Assembly: GCF_000818175.1 (NCBI RefSeq)
Contig: NZ_JTIY01000003.1
Span: forward strand, 4,976-68,975
Reading direction: 5' to 3'
DNA length: 64,000 nucleotides
Source: Streptomyces sp. AcH 505
Lineage (GTDB): Bacteria > Actinomycetota > Actinomycetes > Streptomycetales > Streptomycetaceae
The translations under genes were made by a program, and so were the position numbers. A model generated the notes under the pieces. It ran no database searches. It had not been told where the DNA came from and saw only the letters and a list, made by a program, of their open reading frames with translations. Of the stretch, positions 23,614-31,427 are shown in pieces (position 1 is the first letter of the stretch; every line of letters starts with the position of its first letter).

Positions 23614-23837
23614 GGCGTGTCCTTCTTGGGTGTGCGGGGTGCGGGGAGTCCGAGGTGGTCGGCGAGGTTGCTGCGGGCGGTGATGTCGTGGGCGGGGTTG
23701 TTGATCCATCCGGTGAGGCGGGTGATGACTGCGCGGATGCGGGCGAGTTCGTCTTCGGCTGCGCGTAGGTCGGGGTGGTGTTGGAGTTGGGTGGCGAGGC
23801 CGGCGATGTAGGCGGGCTCTGGCAGGCCGTCAGCCAT
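23610..23837 (-). CDS. Small helical protein
   Basis: A 75-residue all-helical protein (EDELARIRAVITRLTGWI), overlapping the upstream gene by 8 bases and the downstream gene by ATGA. No motif recognised. Confidence 0.6.
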   Translation of the reverse strand: MADGLPEPAYIAGLATQLQHHPDLRAAEDELARIRAVITRLTGWINNPAHDITARSNLADHLGLPAPRTPKKDTP

Positions 23838-24084
23838 GGCTTGCCTTGCGGTGCTGGCACTTGCCGGTCAGGCAGGGGTGGGCACGGCGGTCGTACTCCT
23901 CGCGGTTGACCAGTTCGTGTCGGTAGCCTTCGCGGGCTTCGCGGCGCCGGTCGGCGACGCGCGGCGTGAACTCCTTGTGGGCGTCTTCGGCGAGCGGGCC
24001 GACGTACTCCTCAAGGGCTGATCCGGCGACGCAGCCGTTGGGGGCGATGCGGATCCAGAAGCCTCGGTTCTTGGTGTCGGTCAT
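23830..24084 (-). CDS. Small protein with C-terminal Cys/His
   Basis: An 84-residue protein with GFWIRIAPNGCVAGSALEEY at the start, a charged helix in the middle, and HPCLTGKCQHRKASH at the end (two Cys, three His). ATGA overlap upstream. Unknown function. Confidence 0.6.
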   Translation of the reverse strand: MTDTKNRGFWIRIAPNGCVAGSALEEYVGPLAEDAHKEFTPRVADRRREAREGYRHELVNREEYDRRAHPCLTGKCQHRKASHG

Positions 24085-24680
24085 GGCTGTGGGTGCTCCT
24101 TGGGCTGGTCGTTGTCGGCGGCGTGGGCTGCGCGGAGTTCGGCGACGTCGGTGAGTTGGGTGTCGGCGGCGCTGGTGGTGGCCCGGTGGACGCCTTCGCC
24201 GATTTGGCGGGCGCGGATGGCGCGGGGGTTGTGGCTGGTGCAGTCGGCGACGGTGGCGGTGAACTGGTCGATGTCGCCGATGTGGGTGACGGGGGTGGCG
24301 TGCCACTGGCCGTGGGGGCATTTCTGGGTGGCGGTGAGTTGGTTGGGGTGCCGGTCGTAGATGAGGCGGGCACTGTGGGGGTTGTCGGGGTCCATGAGCG
24401 CCGTGGCTTGGTCGGTGCTCATGCCGGTCCAGGTGTCGTAGTAGGCGGGTATGCCGAGGGTGCCGGCGTGGATGGTGGCGGTGGCGGCGTTGGCGCGGGC
24501 GTCGAAGATGACGGGCGGGTCGAGGATCACGACCGGTTCGGCCGGGTCTGGGGCGGGCTTGTCGAGGCTGATGGGTGTGGTTTTGGTGAGGTCGACCAGG
24601 CGGAGGGGCGGCTGGGGTGCGGGGGCCCGGCGGGTGGGCTGGGTGCGGTGCGGCTTGCGGGTGCGGGTACGGCTGCTCAC
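24081..24680 (-). CDS. Hypothetical protein
   Basis: A 199-residue protein from GTG 24680, coupled as GTGA to the upstream membrane mini-protein. A basic Pro-rich N-terminus precedes an alpha/beta body (AEPVVILDPPVIFDARANAA). No catalytic motif is clear. Confidence 0.6.
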   Translation of the reverse strand: MSSRTRTRKPHRTQPTRRAPAPQPPLRLVDLTKTTPISLDKPAPDPAEPVVILDPPVIFDARANAATATIHAGTLGIPAYYDTWTGMSTDQATALMDPDNPHSARLIYDRHPNQLTATQKCPHGQWHATPVTHIGDIDQFTATVADCTSHNPRAIRARQIGEGVHRATTSAADTQLTDVAELRAAHAADNDQPKEHPQP

Positions 24681-24799
24681 GGTTGTTCTCCGTCCTGGTG
24701 CTGGGTGTTGTTGCGTGGTGCGAGGCCGTGCTGGGAGGCGTAGATCATGGCTGCGGCTATGACTCCGAGCACGGCGGCGATCGAGGCGGGCCAGGTCAC
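24677..24799 (-). CDS. Membrane mini-protein
   Basis: A 40-residue protein with one membrane helix (PASIAAVLGVIAAAMIYASQ) and a polar tail. GTGA overlaps at both ends support its reality. Confidence 0.55.
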   Translation of the reverse strand: MTWPASIAAVLGVIAAAMIYASQHGLAPRNNTQHQDGEQP

Positions 24800-25116
24800 T
24801 CGGTCGGCTGGGGAGCGTCGGGGCCGGCCGGTACGCCGGCCATTTCCGCGTCAAGGTCGAGTGAGTACCGGAGCATGGCGGCGGCGTGGTCCTGGCCGAT
24901 GCCGTCCAGCCAGTCGGCGTTGGAGCGGGTCATCTCGGCGCGGGAGGCGCGGATGCGGTCCAGCTCGGCCAGCAAGGCAGGGACCGCGTCGGCCGGTGCG
25001 TGTGCGGAGCAGCAGGAGAAGCCGATGGTCGGGTGATCCTGGTAGACCGCCACGGCGGTACGGATCTCCTGCTCACGTTCCGGGGTGAGGGGGCTGGCGG
25101 GGGTGGTGTCGGTCAT
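24796..25116 (-). CDS. Hypothetical helical protein
   Basis: A 106-residue protein behind AAGGAACCCG. It contains GFSCCSAHAPADAVPALLAE and RYSLDLDAEM. Phage proteins of this length with TPEREQEIR starts are common in Streptomyces phages, but I cannot assign a role. Confidence 0.65.
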   Translation of the reverse strand: MTDTTPASPLTPEREQEIRTAVAVYQDHPTIGFSCCSAHAPADAVPALLAELDRIRASRAEMTRSNADWLDGIGQDHAAAMLRYSLDLDAEMAGVPAGPDAPQPTE

Positions 25117-25163
25117 CGGGTTCCTTCCGTGCTGAGCGGTCTGGTCTCTTCGGTGGCGCTCAC
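25113..25163 (-). CDS. Possible 16-residue micro-ORF
   Basis: GTG 25163 overlaps the upstream stop (GTGA), and the TGA at 25113 overlaps the downstream ATG (ATGA). The frame exactly bridges the two genes and would keep ribosomes coupled across the gap. The peptide (MSATEETRPLSTEGTR) has no motif, so translation is inferred from geometry alone. Confidence 0.35.
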   Translation of the reverse strand: MSATEETRPLSTEGTR

Positions 25164-25450
25164 GAGGTCACCTCTGTCATGCAGTGGCGCTCCCACTTGG
25201 CGGCGAACCGGTCGATCGGCTTGTCCGGCGTGACGGTTCCGAGGTCCTTGCCGCACTGGCAGGACCCGATCAGTTCGCAGTCGCCGTACTGGACGATCAG
25301 GGCGTGGCCGCCCGCGAGGGTTTCCCGGAAGTCAGGGTCCGGCTGATCGGCCCACGGTTCGGCGTAGGTGCGTGTGAGCAGCGCGCGGGCAGCAACGGCG
25401 GTGAGGCCGGTCTTCTCCAGTGCGTCGAGGAGGTCCATGCGGGCGGTCAC
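25160..25450 (-). CDS. Small Cys protein
   Basis: A 96-residue protein with helical N-terminus (LLDALEKTGLTAVAARALL) and a DCELIGSCQCG stretch with a later C, a possible zinc site. GTGA overlap with the upstream gene. Confidence 0.6.
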   Translation of the reverse strand: MTARMDLLDALEKTGLTAVAARALLTRTYAEPWADQPDPDFRETLAGGHALIVQYGDCELIGSCQCGKDLGTVTPDKPIDRFAAKWERHCMTEVTS

Positions 25451-25710
25451 AGGGCATCGGCCAGCAGGTCGACGTGCGCCAGCTCGGTCTCGGCTGCCTT
25501 GACGGCGGCCAGCTCGAAGCGGAGTTCGATGATGCGGTCCTGGTAGCCGAGGACGTACATGAGGGCGGGGTGGTATTCGGCGTGGAGGGCGGCACGGACG
25601 TTGAGTTGGTCGAGGGTGAGGGTGGCGGAGTCGTCGTAGGCGTCGCCGCGGCCGGCGTAGTAGGGGTCGGGGTCGCCGGTGGTGGCGGGGGCGGGGGTCA
25701 TGGTGGTCAT
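25447..25710 (-). CDS. Hypothetical helical protein
   Basis: An 87-residue protein behind GGAGACCCGAC. The C-terminal half is one long helix (GYQDRIIELRFELAAVKAAE). No known domain. Confidence 0.6.
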   Translation of the reverse strand: MTTMTPAPATTGDPDPYYAGRGDAYDDSATLTLDQLNVRAALHAEYHPALMYVLGYQDRIIELRFELAAVKAAETELAHVDLLADAL

Positions 25711-25747
25711 GTCGGGTCTCCGTCTGGTGGGGGCGGGCGGCTGGGGG

Positions 25748-26098
25748 TTACGCGACGGTGCGGAGGGCGTTGGTGATTTCGTAGGCGACGACCTCGGTGT
25801 CGAGGAGCAGCACGGACACGTGGACGGGGATGGTCGTGCCGTTGGCGTAGGGCTCGGTGGTGGTGTGGAGGGTCCACAGGGCGAGCTGGTCGCCGGCGGG
25901 CTGGCGGGTGGTGGTGCCGTGCATGATGTGGAGCCAGAGGGCGAGGTCGTCAATGTCGGCGGTGAAGATGTGGGCGGTTCCGTCGTCGCGTACTTCGAGG
26001 CGTCCGAGGGGCAGGCCGTAGAGGTTGGTGGTGCATTCGACGGCGGTGGTGATGTCCTGGCGGGCCTGCTGGCGGGCGAGGAAGCTGGTGTCGGCCAT
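25748..26098 (-). CDS. Hypothetical protein
   Basis: A 116-residue alpha/beta protein (ECTTNLYGLPLGRLEVRDDG, then IPVHVSVLLLDTEVVAYEIT) behind AGGAGAACCC. No motif recognised. Confidence 0.65.
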   Translation of the reverse strand: MADTSFLARQQARQDITTAVECTTNLYGLPLGRLEVRDDGTAHIFTADIDDLALWLHIMHGTTTRQPAGDQLALWTLHTTTEPYANGTTIPVHVSVLLLDTEVVAYEITNALRTVA

Positions 26099-26199
26099 GG
26101 GTTCTCCTGTGCTGGGTGTGCGGAGGTTGGACACCCGGGCCTGGGAGCTACTGCCGTACCTGGGGTGCGGGTGCTCACCAAGCCCGGGGAGCTTGGGGG

Positions 26200-26544
26200 T
26201 TAGTCGCTTTCGATGCGGTGTTCGTCGGCGCAGGTCTCGCACTGGACGAATTCGACGGTGCCGTCCCGGTAGGTGCGGGCCTTTACGGCGTCGAACACGC
26301 GGGTGCAGCCGTAGCAGTTCTGGCAGCTGCAGCGGGCGAGTTCACCGGAGGCCGGGGGTCGGATGCCGATGAGGTCGATGACCTGGCCGTGGAGGAGGGC
26401 GGAGGCGGTGAGGTTTCGGTTGTCGGCCTCATGGTCGGCCTGGTCGAGCAGGGCGCTGGCCTTGGCGGCAGTGCCGGGGGCGAGTCGGTGAAGCTGGATC
26501 TCGCAGGGGCGTGTTTGGGCGTGCGGCAGTACAGCTGTGGCCAT
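26200..26544 (-). CDS. Zinc-binding protein, first gene of operator-4 operon
   Basis: A 114-residue protein with CSCQNCYGC and later CETCADEH, six cysteines giving one or two zinc sites. The N-terminal half is helical. AGGAGCC precedes ATG 26544. It is the first gene of the seventeen-gene leftward operon that ends with ssb, so it is under operator copy 4. Confidence 0.7.
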   Translation of the reverse strand: MATAVLPHAQTRPCEIQLHRLAPGTAAKASALLDQADHEADNRNLTASALLHGQVIDLIGIRPPASGELARCSCQNCYGCTRVFDAVKARTYRDGTVEFVQCETCADEHRIESD

Positions 26545-26605
26545 GTCTGGCTCCTGAACTGGGGTGCTGTGTCCGCGTGTTGGGCGGGACGTTGTCGGCT
26601 ACGCC

Positions 26606-26640
26606 AGACTAACGCGAATGTAGTGTCATGGCAATACATT
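26606..26640 (-). promoter_or_regulatory. Regulated promoter, operator copy 4
   Basis: Palindrome 26617-26640 covers the minus-strand -35 TTGCCA (26634-26629). The -10 TAGTCT is at 26611-26606, spacing 17. It leads into the DNA-processing operon (26544 to 20030). Confidence 0.85.
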
Positions 26641-26660
26641 GGGTGGGGTGGGCATGAGAA

Positions 26661-26697
26661 AGCCCCCGGACCCGGCGGTAAACCCGGGGCGGGGGCT
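26661..26697 (-). terminator. Intrinsic terminator after the 26725 gene
   Basis: AGCCCCCG pairs with CGGGGGCT, with an inner CCCGG/CCGGG. On the minus strand TTTCTC follows. It isolates operator copy 4 from upstream transcription. Confidence 0.8.
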
Positions 26698-26724
26698 CCT
26701 CTGTCCTGCGGGACCAGACCTGAA

Positions 26725-26997
26725 CTAGTCCCGCTTGGCGATCTCCTCCTTGTGCACCCGAAGCATCTCGGTGAAGGACACCACCATGACGCTCTGCCGG
26801 CGGCCAATGTCACGGTTCAACCTGGCCACCCACCGATGGGAGACGCGCTCCTCCCACTCGGTCCTGACGTCGTGTGCGGCGATCCACCGCCTCAGGGTCG
26901 TCTCGCTGGCGGGGTGCCCCGTCTCCCTGAATAAGGCGGAGCACTCCTGGAGGGTGACCATGTCGCTGACGTCCGGCGTGACTGTGAAGACGGCCAA
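26725..26997 (-). CDS. MerR-like HTH protein
   Basis: A 90-residue protein. TTG 26997 is chosen because GGGAGG stands seven bases upstream; ATG 26961 is the alternative. The segment VTLQECSALFRETGHPASETTLRRW is a winged HTH of the MerR/excisionase type, followed by a strand-rich VSHRWVARLNRDIGRR and a helix. A likely small DNA-binding regulator, standing alone between its own terminator and a 140-base leader. Confidence 0.65.
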   Translation of the reverse strand: MAVFTVTPDVSDMVTLQECSALFRETGHPASETTLRRWIAAHDVRTEWEERVSHRWVARLNRDIGRRQSVMVVSFTEMLRVHKEEIAKRD

Positions 26998-27139
26998 GGT
27001 CGGCCTCCCGATGATCGACGGTCGCAGTTCGCAGCTGACGGCGGCCGATACCGAGTGAACCCCCCGTCGGGGTCCAGTGAAATGCGGTGGTTCCTATTGA
27101 GTTGTGGCTCTTGTGGTAGGTAGACCAGCGGACTGGCCG

Positions 27140-27691
27140 TCAGGTTGTACCGCCTGCGGCTTTTTCTTGATGGCTCAACCGGTTGACGTGCTCGTACGCC
27201 AGGTGCCCCAGTGACCAAGTGTTGGCGATGCCGTCACTGTCGACGCACGGGTCGACGGCGGGCTGATAGGCGCAGACTGCGCGGCGCCGGGCGGCGTCCC
27301 AGAACAGGCCCCATGTTCCGCAGCCGGGGCAGGGGTGCGGGCGGATCACTTTGTGGTCGCCGGCGGCTATCGCGTGTTCGAGGCCCTGCCGGTAGATGAC
27401 CCGCTCCCGCTCGAGGCGTCGTTCGCCCTCGAGGTCGGGGGTGCTGGCGCGCCACCAGTCGTACACGGCGGCGACGTCGGCGGGGACTGGGCCGGCGTTG
27501 CGGGTCTGCTGGGCGCGGGCTTTGCGGGTGACTTCGTCGACACTGCGGACGATGTGGTCGAACACGGCCAGGTTCAGGGGTACGGGGTGCATGGCGGCTG
27601 GGCCGCGTTCTTGGGGACCGCGGTTGGGGGGCGTAGTGAACTCTGTTGCGAGGAGGTGGAGTCTGCCCGCTGCCGGGTCGTCCTGTCCCAT
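27140..27691 (-). CDS. Cys-containing hypothetical protein
   Basis: A 183-residue protein from ATG 27691 (GGGGACACC upstream). A helical middle (EVTRKARAQQTRNA, ERRLERERVIYRQGLEHAIA) is followed by HPCPGCGTWGLFWDA and two later cysteines, a zinc-ribbon-like end. No function known. Confidence 0.6.
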   Translation of the reverse strand: MGQDDPAAGRLHLLATEFTTPPNRGPQERGPAAMHPVPLNLAVFDHIVRSVDEVTRKARAQQTRNAGPVPADVAAVYDWWRASTPDLEGERRLERERVIYRQGLEHAIAAGDHKVIRPHPCPGCGTWGLFWDAARRRAVCAYQPAVDPCVDSDGIANTWSLGHLAYEHVNRLSHQEKAAGGTT

Positions 27692-27927
27692 GGTGTCCCC
27701 GTCCCGTCGTGGCCCCGGGGGCGCAGTGCGTAGCGGACATGGTGCCGGGGCGCGCGCCGGGGGCCGGAGATGTTGTTCCTCCGGTGTTCCGGACGCCCCA
27801 TGATGGCACGGGTATGGCCGTTGTTGAACGTGTTGTTGCCGATGATCTACGGTCTGTGCACGGTTGTTGCGGAGTCGGCACATCTGACCACTCATCAGTA
27901 ACATGCGAGGTCAGGGCCGGTGGGGTG

Positions 27928-28353
27928 TTACAGCCCTTGGGGCGCCTGCCTCATGCCTTCGAAGGTTGCCATGAGCATGGCGTGTTCTGCGGGGCCGATG
28001 AGGCCTTGGGCGAGGGCGCCGTCGATGAGGTTGAGGACGCCGTCCATGGTGATCGTGAAGGCCTGCGCCGTGGCCGGGTCGGTCAGGGTGCGTCCGCGAC
28101 TGGTGAACAGTGCCTGGACTTGTTCCCCTATGGCGGCGAGGACCGGGTCGACGGGCGGCGCCTCGTGGGCTGTGGGGCCGGCGGGTCGGGTGCTGATGCC
28201 TGGGGGTCCGGTCGTGCCGGGGGCGGGCCTTCGGCGGTGGTCGCTGAGGCTGATCACGTCCGCACCGTCCACGCCCGCGGTGCCGGGATCTCCGGGCGGG
28301 CGGGTGTGGCAGGTGCAGGTGGTGGGGCATGGGGGTTGCGCTGCTGCGGGCAT
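27928..28353 (-). CDS. Hypothetical protein
   Basis: A 141-residue protein from ATG 28353 with GGAGACGCCCC upstream. The N-terminus has CPTTCTCHTRP, a linker is Pro-rich, and the C-terminal 70 residues form a helical domain (QAFTITMDGVLNLIDGALAQ). Other frames here are also open, but this one has the most protein-like sequence and a ribosome site. Confidence 0.55.
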   Translation of the reverse strand: MPAAAQPPCPTTCTCHTRPPGDPGTAGVDGADVISLSDHRRRPAPGTTGPPGISTRPAGPTAHEAPPVDPVLAAIGEQVQALFTSRGRTLTDPATAQAFTITMDGVLNLIDGALAQGLIGPAEHAMLMATFEGMRQAPQGL

Positions 28354-28953
28354 GGGGCGTCTCCGCTCCTCCGGCAGGCGGGAAGGGGCTGTACGGGGTC
28401 CGGCACTCCTCCGGTCCCGTACCCCGGTCCTGACTGCCGTCCAGGGCCGGGGATGCCACTGTGACACCTATTACGGCCGGTAGGTACGGAGAGACTCAGT
28501 TTTGACATTGCGATAACCGACCGAGGGGTAACCTACCGGCCAATCCCGTACAGACTGTGGGTGGCTGATGTACGCGGGGTACGGGTGAGCCCCCGACAGT
28601 CGGGGGGACGGTGTTTTGCCGACAACGTCTGCCCGGCCCGGCGGGGGCTCTAGGACCTCACGGGCAGCCCCGTCAGATGACGGTGATTGTAGCGGGGTTA
28701 GCGTCCGTGCTGGTGGGGGTTGGGGAAGTTTCTGCCGGGCACGGGGTCTGGGTGCGGGGCCGAGGGCTGCGAACTCCGTGGGCGGAGTGCCTCGACCCCG
28801 CCACTGGGCTCCCGATGGGAACGCCAGTAGTACCCACTCAACGGTGCCTGGTACACGTATGGGAAGGGGTGTGCGGCTTGTTTCACTCGTTCGCGTGACC
28901 GAAAAACCACTGCAAGTTACCGGGATTCGGCGGATACTGACCAGAATTCAAAA
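28354..28953. other. 600-base intergenic region with hairpins, candidate origin or control region
   Basis: No gene is supported here. It holds an 11-bp inverted repeat (GGCCGGTAGGT at 28475-28485, ACCTACCGGCC at 28531-28541) enclosing an AT-richer stretch with TTGACA at 28502. It also has a 17-bp palindrome CCCCCGACAGTCGGGGG (28590-28606) and a long nested hairpin at 28755-28800. It lies immediately downstream of parA. A replication origin or promoter region are both possible; no iteron series is seen. Confidence 0.4.
28755..28800. repeat. Long nested hairpin
   Basis: Three stacked stems: CGGGG/CCCCG, CGAGG/CCTCG and ACTCCG/CGGAGT, separated by small internal loops and closed by a TGGG loop. 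That is 16 pairs in a 46-base span. It may be an RNA fold or a cruciform. Confidence 0.6.
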
Positions 28954-28994
28954 GCGGCCCCACTACCTCCGGTAAACGCAGGCAGTGGGGCCGC
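28954..28994 (-). terminator. Intrinsic terminator of the parBA operon
   Basis: GCGGCCCCACT pairs with AGTGGGGCCGC (11 bp) around a 19-nt loop. On the minus strand TTTTGAATTC follows. It is 23 bases after the parA stop, with a parS-like site between. Confidence 0.9.
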
Positions 28995-28997
28995 AGT

Positions 28998-29014
28998 CGG
29001 TTCTGGCAGAACCG
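28998..29014. promoter_or_regulatory. parS-like palindrome 1
   Basis: CGGTTCTGGCAGAACCG lies between the parA stop and the parBA terminator. It is one of six copies in 4.3 kb. Confidence 0.75.
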
Positions 29015-29017
29015 GAT

Positions 29018-29890
29018 TCACCCCTTCACGGGGAACCCGATCCGGTCCGTGATCCCCCGGAACAAGGTCATCGACTCCGACTTGGGGGCCCAGATCGGCA
29101 AGGGCTCCTGGGCGTCGAACGCTTCCGCCACGACAACCGCGTTACGGATGCCGGGCAGCAGCCGGTCCCCGTACGACGCCAGAGCTTCGTCCTGCATGTT
29201 CGTGAAGAACTTCCCCTGCGACTCCGCCTTGGCGTCATTGACGCAGTACCAGCTGCACCGTGTCGAGACGCCGTGGTCCTCGAAGTCGGCGACCACGTCC
29301 AGGACCTCCTGCGCGAGGGCACGGGCCCCGCGGAGTTCCTTCCGCATGGGCCGCATCATCGTGATGACGTCCGTCCCCGCGACAAGGAGCGACTGCGACA
29401 GGCGCGCGTACGAGGCGGGGGCGTCGATGGCGATGAAGTCGTACTGGCCCTGCTGGACCTGTGTCTTCAGGACGTCGCGCAACCAGAACACCCCGAGAGG
29501 ATCCTGGACCAGCTCGCCGTCGGCCTGCGACATCTTGATGTCGCCGCGCACCAGGTCCAGTCCGGGGATGACCTGGAAGGCGTCGTCGCCGTCGCCGGCC
29601 TCTATGCGGGTGCGGGCGGGAACGGTGACGTCGGCGAGCTTGGCCCGGCGCAGCATGAGGTCGTGGATGGTCTGCACGCCGGGCGGGACGAAGTCACCGT
29701 CGTATCCGTACCAGTACGACATGTCTGACTGCAGGTCGGCGTCGACGATGAGGCCGCGGTATCCGCGGAGGGCCGCTTCGGTGAAGACGGTGTTCGCGAA
29801 CGTGGTCTTCCCGACGGACCCGGCCCGGTTCATCATCACGAACACGGGGGGCAGGTGGGGTGCGTACAGAGGGGGCGTGTACTGGGTCAT
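29018..29890 (-). CDS. parA: ParA-type partition ATPase
   Basis: A 290-residue partition ATPase. Walker A is residues 22-30 (RAGSVGKTT), the A' region is LIVDADLQSD, and Walker B is YDFIAIDAPAS. ParA dimers bind the nucleoid and move ParB-parS complexes, giving stable plasmid inheritance. Unusual: the ParA signature lysine at the start of Walker A (KGGVGKT) is Ala here, with Arg just before it; the catalytic Lys28 is kept. ATG 29890 has AAGGAGACCC upstream. It follows parB by 29 bases and is backed by its own terminator. Confidence 0.88.
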   Translation of the reverse strand: MTQYTPPLYAPHLPPVFVMMNRAGSVGKTTFANTVFTEAALRGYRGLIVDADLQSDMSYWYGYDGDFVPPGVQTIHDLMLRRAKLADVTVPARTRIEAGDGDDAFQVIPGLDLVRGDIKMSQADGELVQDPLGVFWLRDVLKTQVQQGQYDFIAIDAPASYARLSQSLLVAGTDVITMMRPMRKELRGARALAQEVLDVVADFEDHGVSTRCSWYCVNDAKAESQGKFFTNMQDEALASYGDRLLPGIRNAVVVAEAFDAQEPLPIWAPKSESMTLFRGITDRIGFPVKG

Positions 29891-29919
29891 GGGTCTCCTT
29901 GAGCGAAGGCCGAGGGTGG

Positions 29920-31338
29920 TCAGCCGAGGTGGCGGCGCTCCCACTCGGCTGGCTCGTAGCCAGCTTCGATCAGGTGGGTGAGGTAGGCGACGTCGCGGTA
30001 GTCCCAGTTGCGGCTGCGGTTGGAGGCTCGCAGTTCATCTTCGGCGAGGGCGACCGCGTAGGCGAGTCTGGCGATCAGGGTAGCGTCCCCGCGGACGAGG
30101 AGGGCGTCGCGGTAGCTGTTGGCTCCCATGGCTGCGGCGTCGGCTTGGTCGGCGTCCTTGAGCCAGCCGTGGGCGCGGGTGAGCGCGGGCGGGGTGGCGT
30201 GGATGAGGGCGGTCACTGCGACGCGGGTGCTCTGTGGGTCGGTGGCCGGCTTGTCGTAGTCGATGACGAGCTGGCGGCAGTGCTCGTTGCGGGCGGCGTT
30301 CGCTTGGGCGCGGCCTTCTTGTTCGGCTGTGACCGCGGGGGTGGCGACACGGGCCGGCTCGAGGGTCTTCGCCTCGCCGGCCTCTGCCTCACTTGCCGGG
30401 GTGGCTGCCGGTTCTGCCAGAACCGGTTCTGTGCTCGCCGGGTCCTCGAGCGTTGCGGCGGTGACTGCCGTCGGCACAAGGGCGGGTTCTGGGTGAGGGG
30501 GGTTCGGTTCGGGTTCAGCGGTCCGGGACGGCGGCACGGTGGGCGTCGCATCCGGTTCTGGCAGAACCGGTTCGGGCGGGGTGCTGGGAGCTGGGGTGCT
30601 GTCGTAGTCGGTTCTGGCAGAACCGCCCAGGAGGATGTTGACGGCGTCCTGGGCGATGACGCTGCGGCTGCGCATGATCTCTGCCGCGTCCAGGACCCGC
30701 TCGGGCTGCCCGTCCAGGGCGACGAGGAGGTTGTAGGCGGCGTCCACTCCGAGGCGTTTCTCATGGATGGCCTGCTGGGCGTCCTTGGGCAGGGCCAGCA
30801 GCGCGATGCGCTTCGTGATGTGCGACTTGCTCTTGCCGACCTGCTTGCCGATCTGGGCGTGGGTAGCGCCCTTGCCTTGCAGGCGCCGGTAGCCCTCGCC
30901 CTCCTGGAAGACGTTGAGGGCCTTTCGCTTCAGGTTCTCTTCCAGCATGAGCAGGTCGAGGTGCTTAACCTGATCGTCCTGGACGTCGACCTTGACTTCT
31001 GTCAGCCCGGCCAGGGATGCGGCAGCCAGTCGTCGGTGTCCGGCCATGACGATGAAGTCGGCGCCGGCAACAGCATCTGCGTCTTGGGGGTACTCCCGAA
31101 GGTGCGCGTCACGGGTGCAGACGACGAGGGCCTGGATGAGGCCGATCTCCCGCATGGAGTTGACGGTCGCATCTTGTTCTTCGTCGCTCTCCCAGAGGTC
31201 GTCGCCGCGTAGGTTCTGCGGGTTGGGCACGATGCGGGTGATCGCGATTTCGCGGGCTCGAGATGCGTCTGGCCGCAGCGGGATCTCTTTGACGGCTCCT
31301 GCGGTGTTCTGTGACCCGCCGGGCTTCGAGCGCGGCAT
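29920..31338 (-). CDS. parB: ParB-type partition protein
   Basis: A 472-residue ParB. The N-terminal ParB/Srx domain (about 28-140) includes FIVMAGHRRLAAASLAG, the GxRR box of the CTP pocket, and LMLEENLKRKALNVFQEGEG. The HTH is at 159-180 (THAQIGKQVGKSKSHITKRI). A long Pro/Glu-rich linker (about 255-370) follows, then a helical C-terminal domain (ALIHATPPALTRAHGWLKDA). Three parS-like palindromes are inside the linker-coding DNA. AGGAGGAACCG precedes ATG 31338. It is larger than chromosomal ParB because of the linker. Confidence 0.9.
   Translation of the reverse strand: MPRSKPGGSQNTAGAVKEIPLRPDASRAREIAITRIVPNPQNLRGDDLWESDEEQDATVNSMREIGLIQALVVCTRDAHLREYPQDADAVAGADFIVMAGHRRLAAASLAGLTEVKVDVQDDQVKHLDLLMLEENLKRKALNVFQEGEGYRRLQGKGATHAQIGKQVGKSKSHITKRIALLALPKDAQQAIHEKRLGVDAAYNLLVALDGQPERVLDAAEIMRSRSVIAQDAVNILLGGSARTDYDSTPAPSTPPEPVLPEPDATPTVPPSRTAEPEPNPPHPEPALVPTAVTAATLEDPASTEPVLAEPAATPASEAEAGEAKTLEPARVATPAVTAEQEGRAQANAARNEHCRQLVIDYDKPATDPQSTRVAVTALIHATPPALTRAHGWLKDADQADAAAMGANSYRDALLVRGDATLIARLAYAVALAEDELRASNRSRNWDYRDVAYLTHLIEAGYEPAEWERRHLG
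30408..30426. promoter_or_regulatory. parS-like palindrome 2
   Basis: CCGGTTCTGCCAGAACCGG, perfect 9-bp arms around one base, inside the parB linker-coding region. Confidence 0.8.
30552..30570. promoter_or_regulatory. parS-like palindrome 3
   Basis: CCGGTTCTGGCAGAACCGG, perfect 9-bp arms, inside the parB linker-coding region 144 bases from copy 2. Confidence 0.8.
30609..30625. promoter_or_regulatory. parS-like palindrome 4
   Basis: CGGTTCTGGCAGAACCG inside parB, 57 bases (start to start) from copy 3. Confidence 0.78.
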
Positions 31339-31380
31339 CGGTTCCTCCTGCGTGGTGCTCGGGTGTACCGCCCGGACATT

Positions 31381-31401
31381 ACCGGTTCTGGCAGAACCGG
31401 T
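31381..31401. promoter_or_regulatory. parS-like palindrome 5, upstream of parB
   Basis: ACCGGTTCTGGCAGAACC plus GGT: perfect 10-bp arms around one base, the longest copy. It lies in the gap between the gene ending at 31428 and the parB start, where it can both mark the partition site and repress parBA. Confidence 0.85.
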
Positions 31402-31427
31402 GGAGGACTGGGGCATTCCCGGGTGAG

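Noticed and set aside
27820-27880. Three GTTGTTG repeats as possible iterons
   Set aside because: Too short, irregularly spaced and few to support an origin or operator.
29860-31212. Rightward open frame (450 codons) across parB
   Set aside because: Antisense to ParB, which has clear domains; no ribosome site and low-complexity translation.
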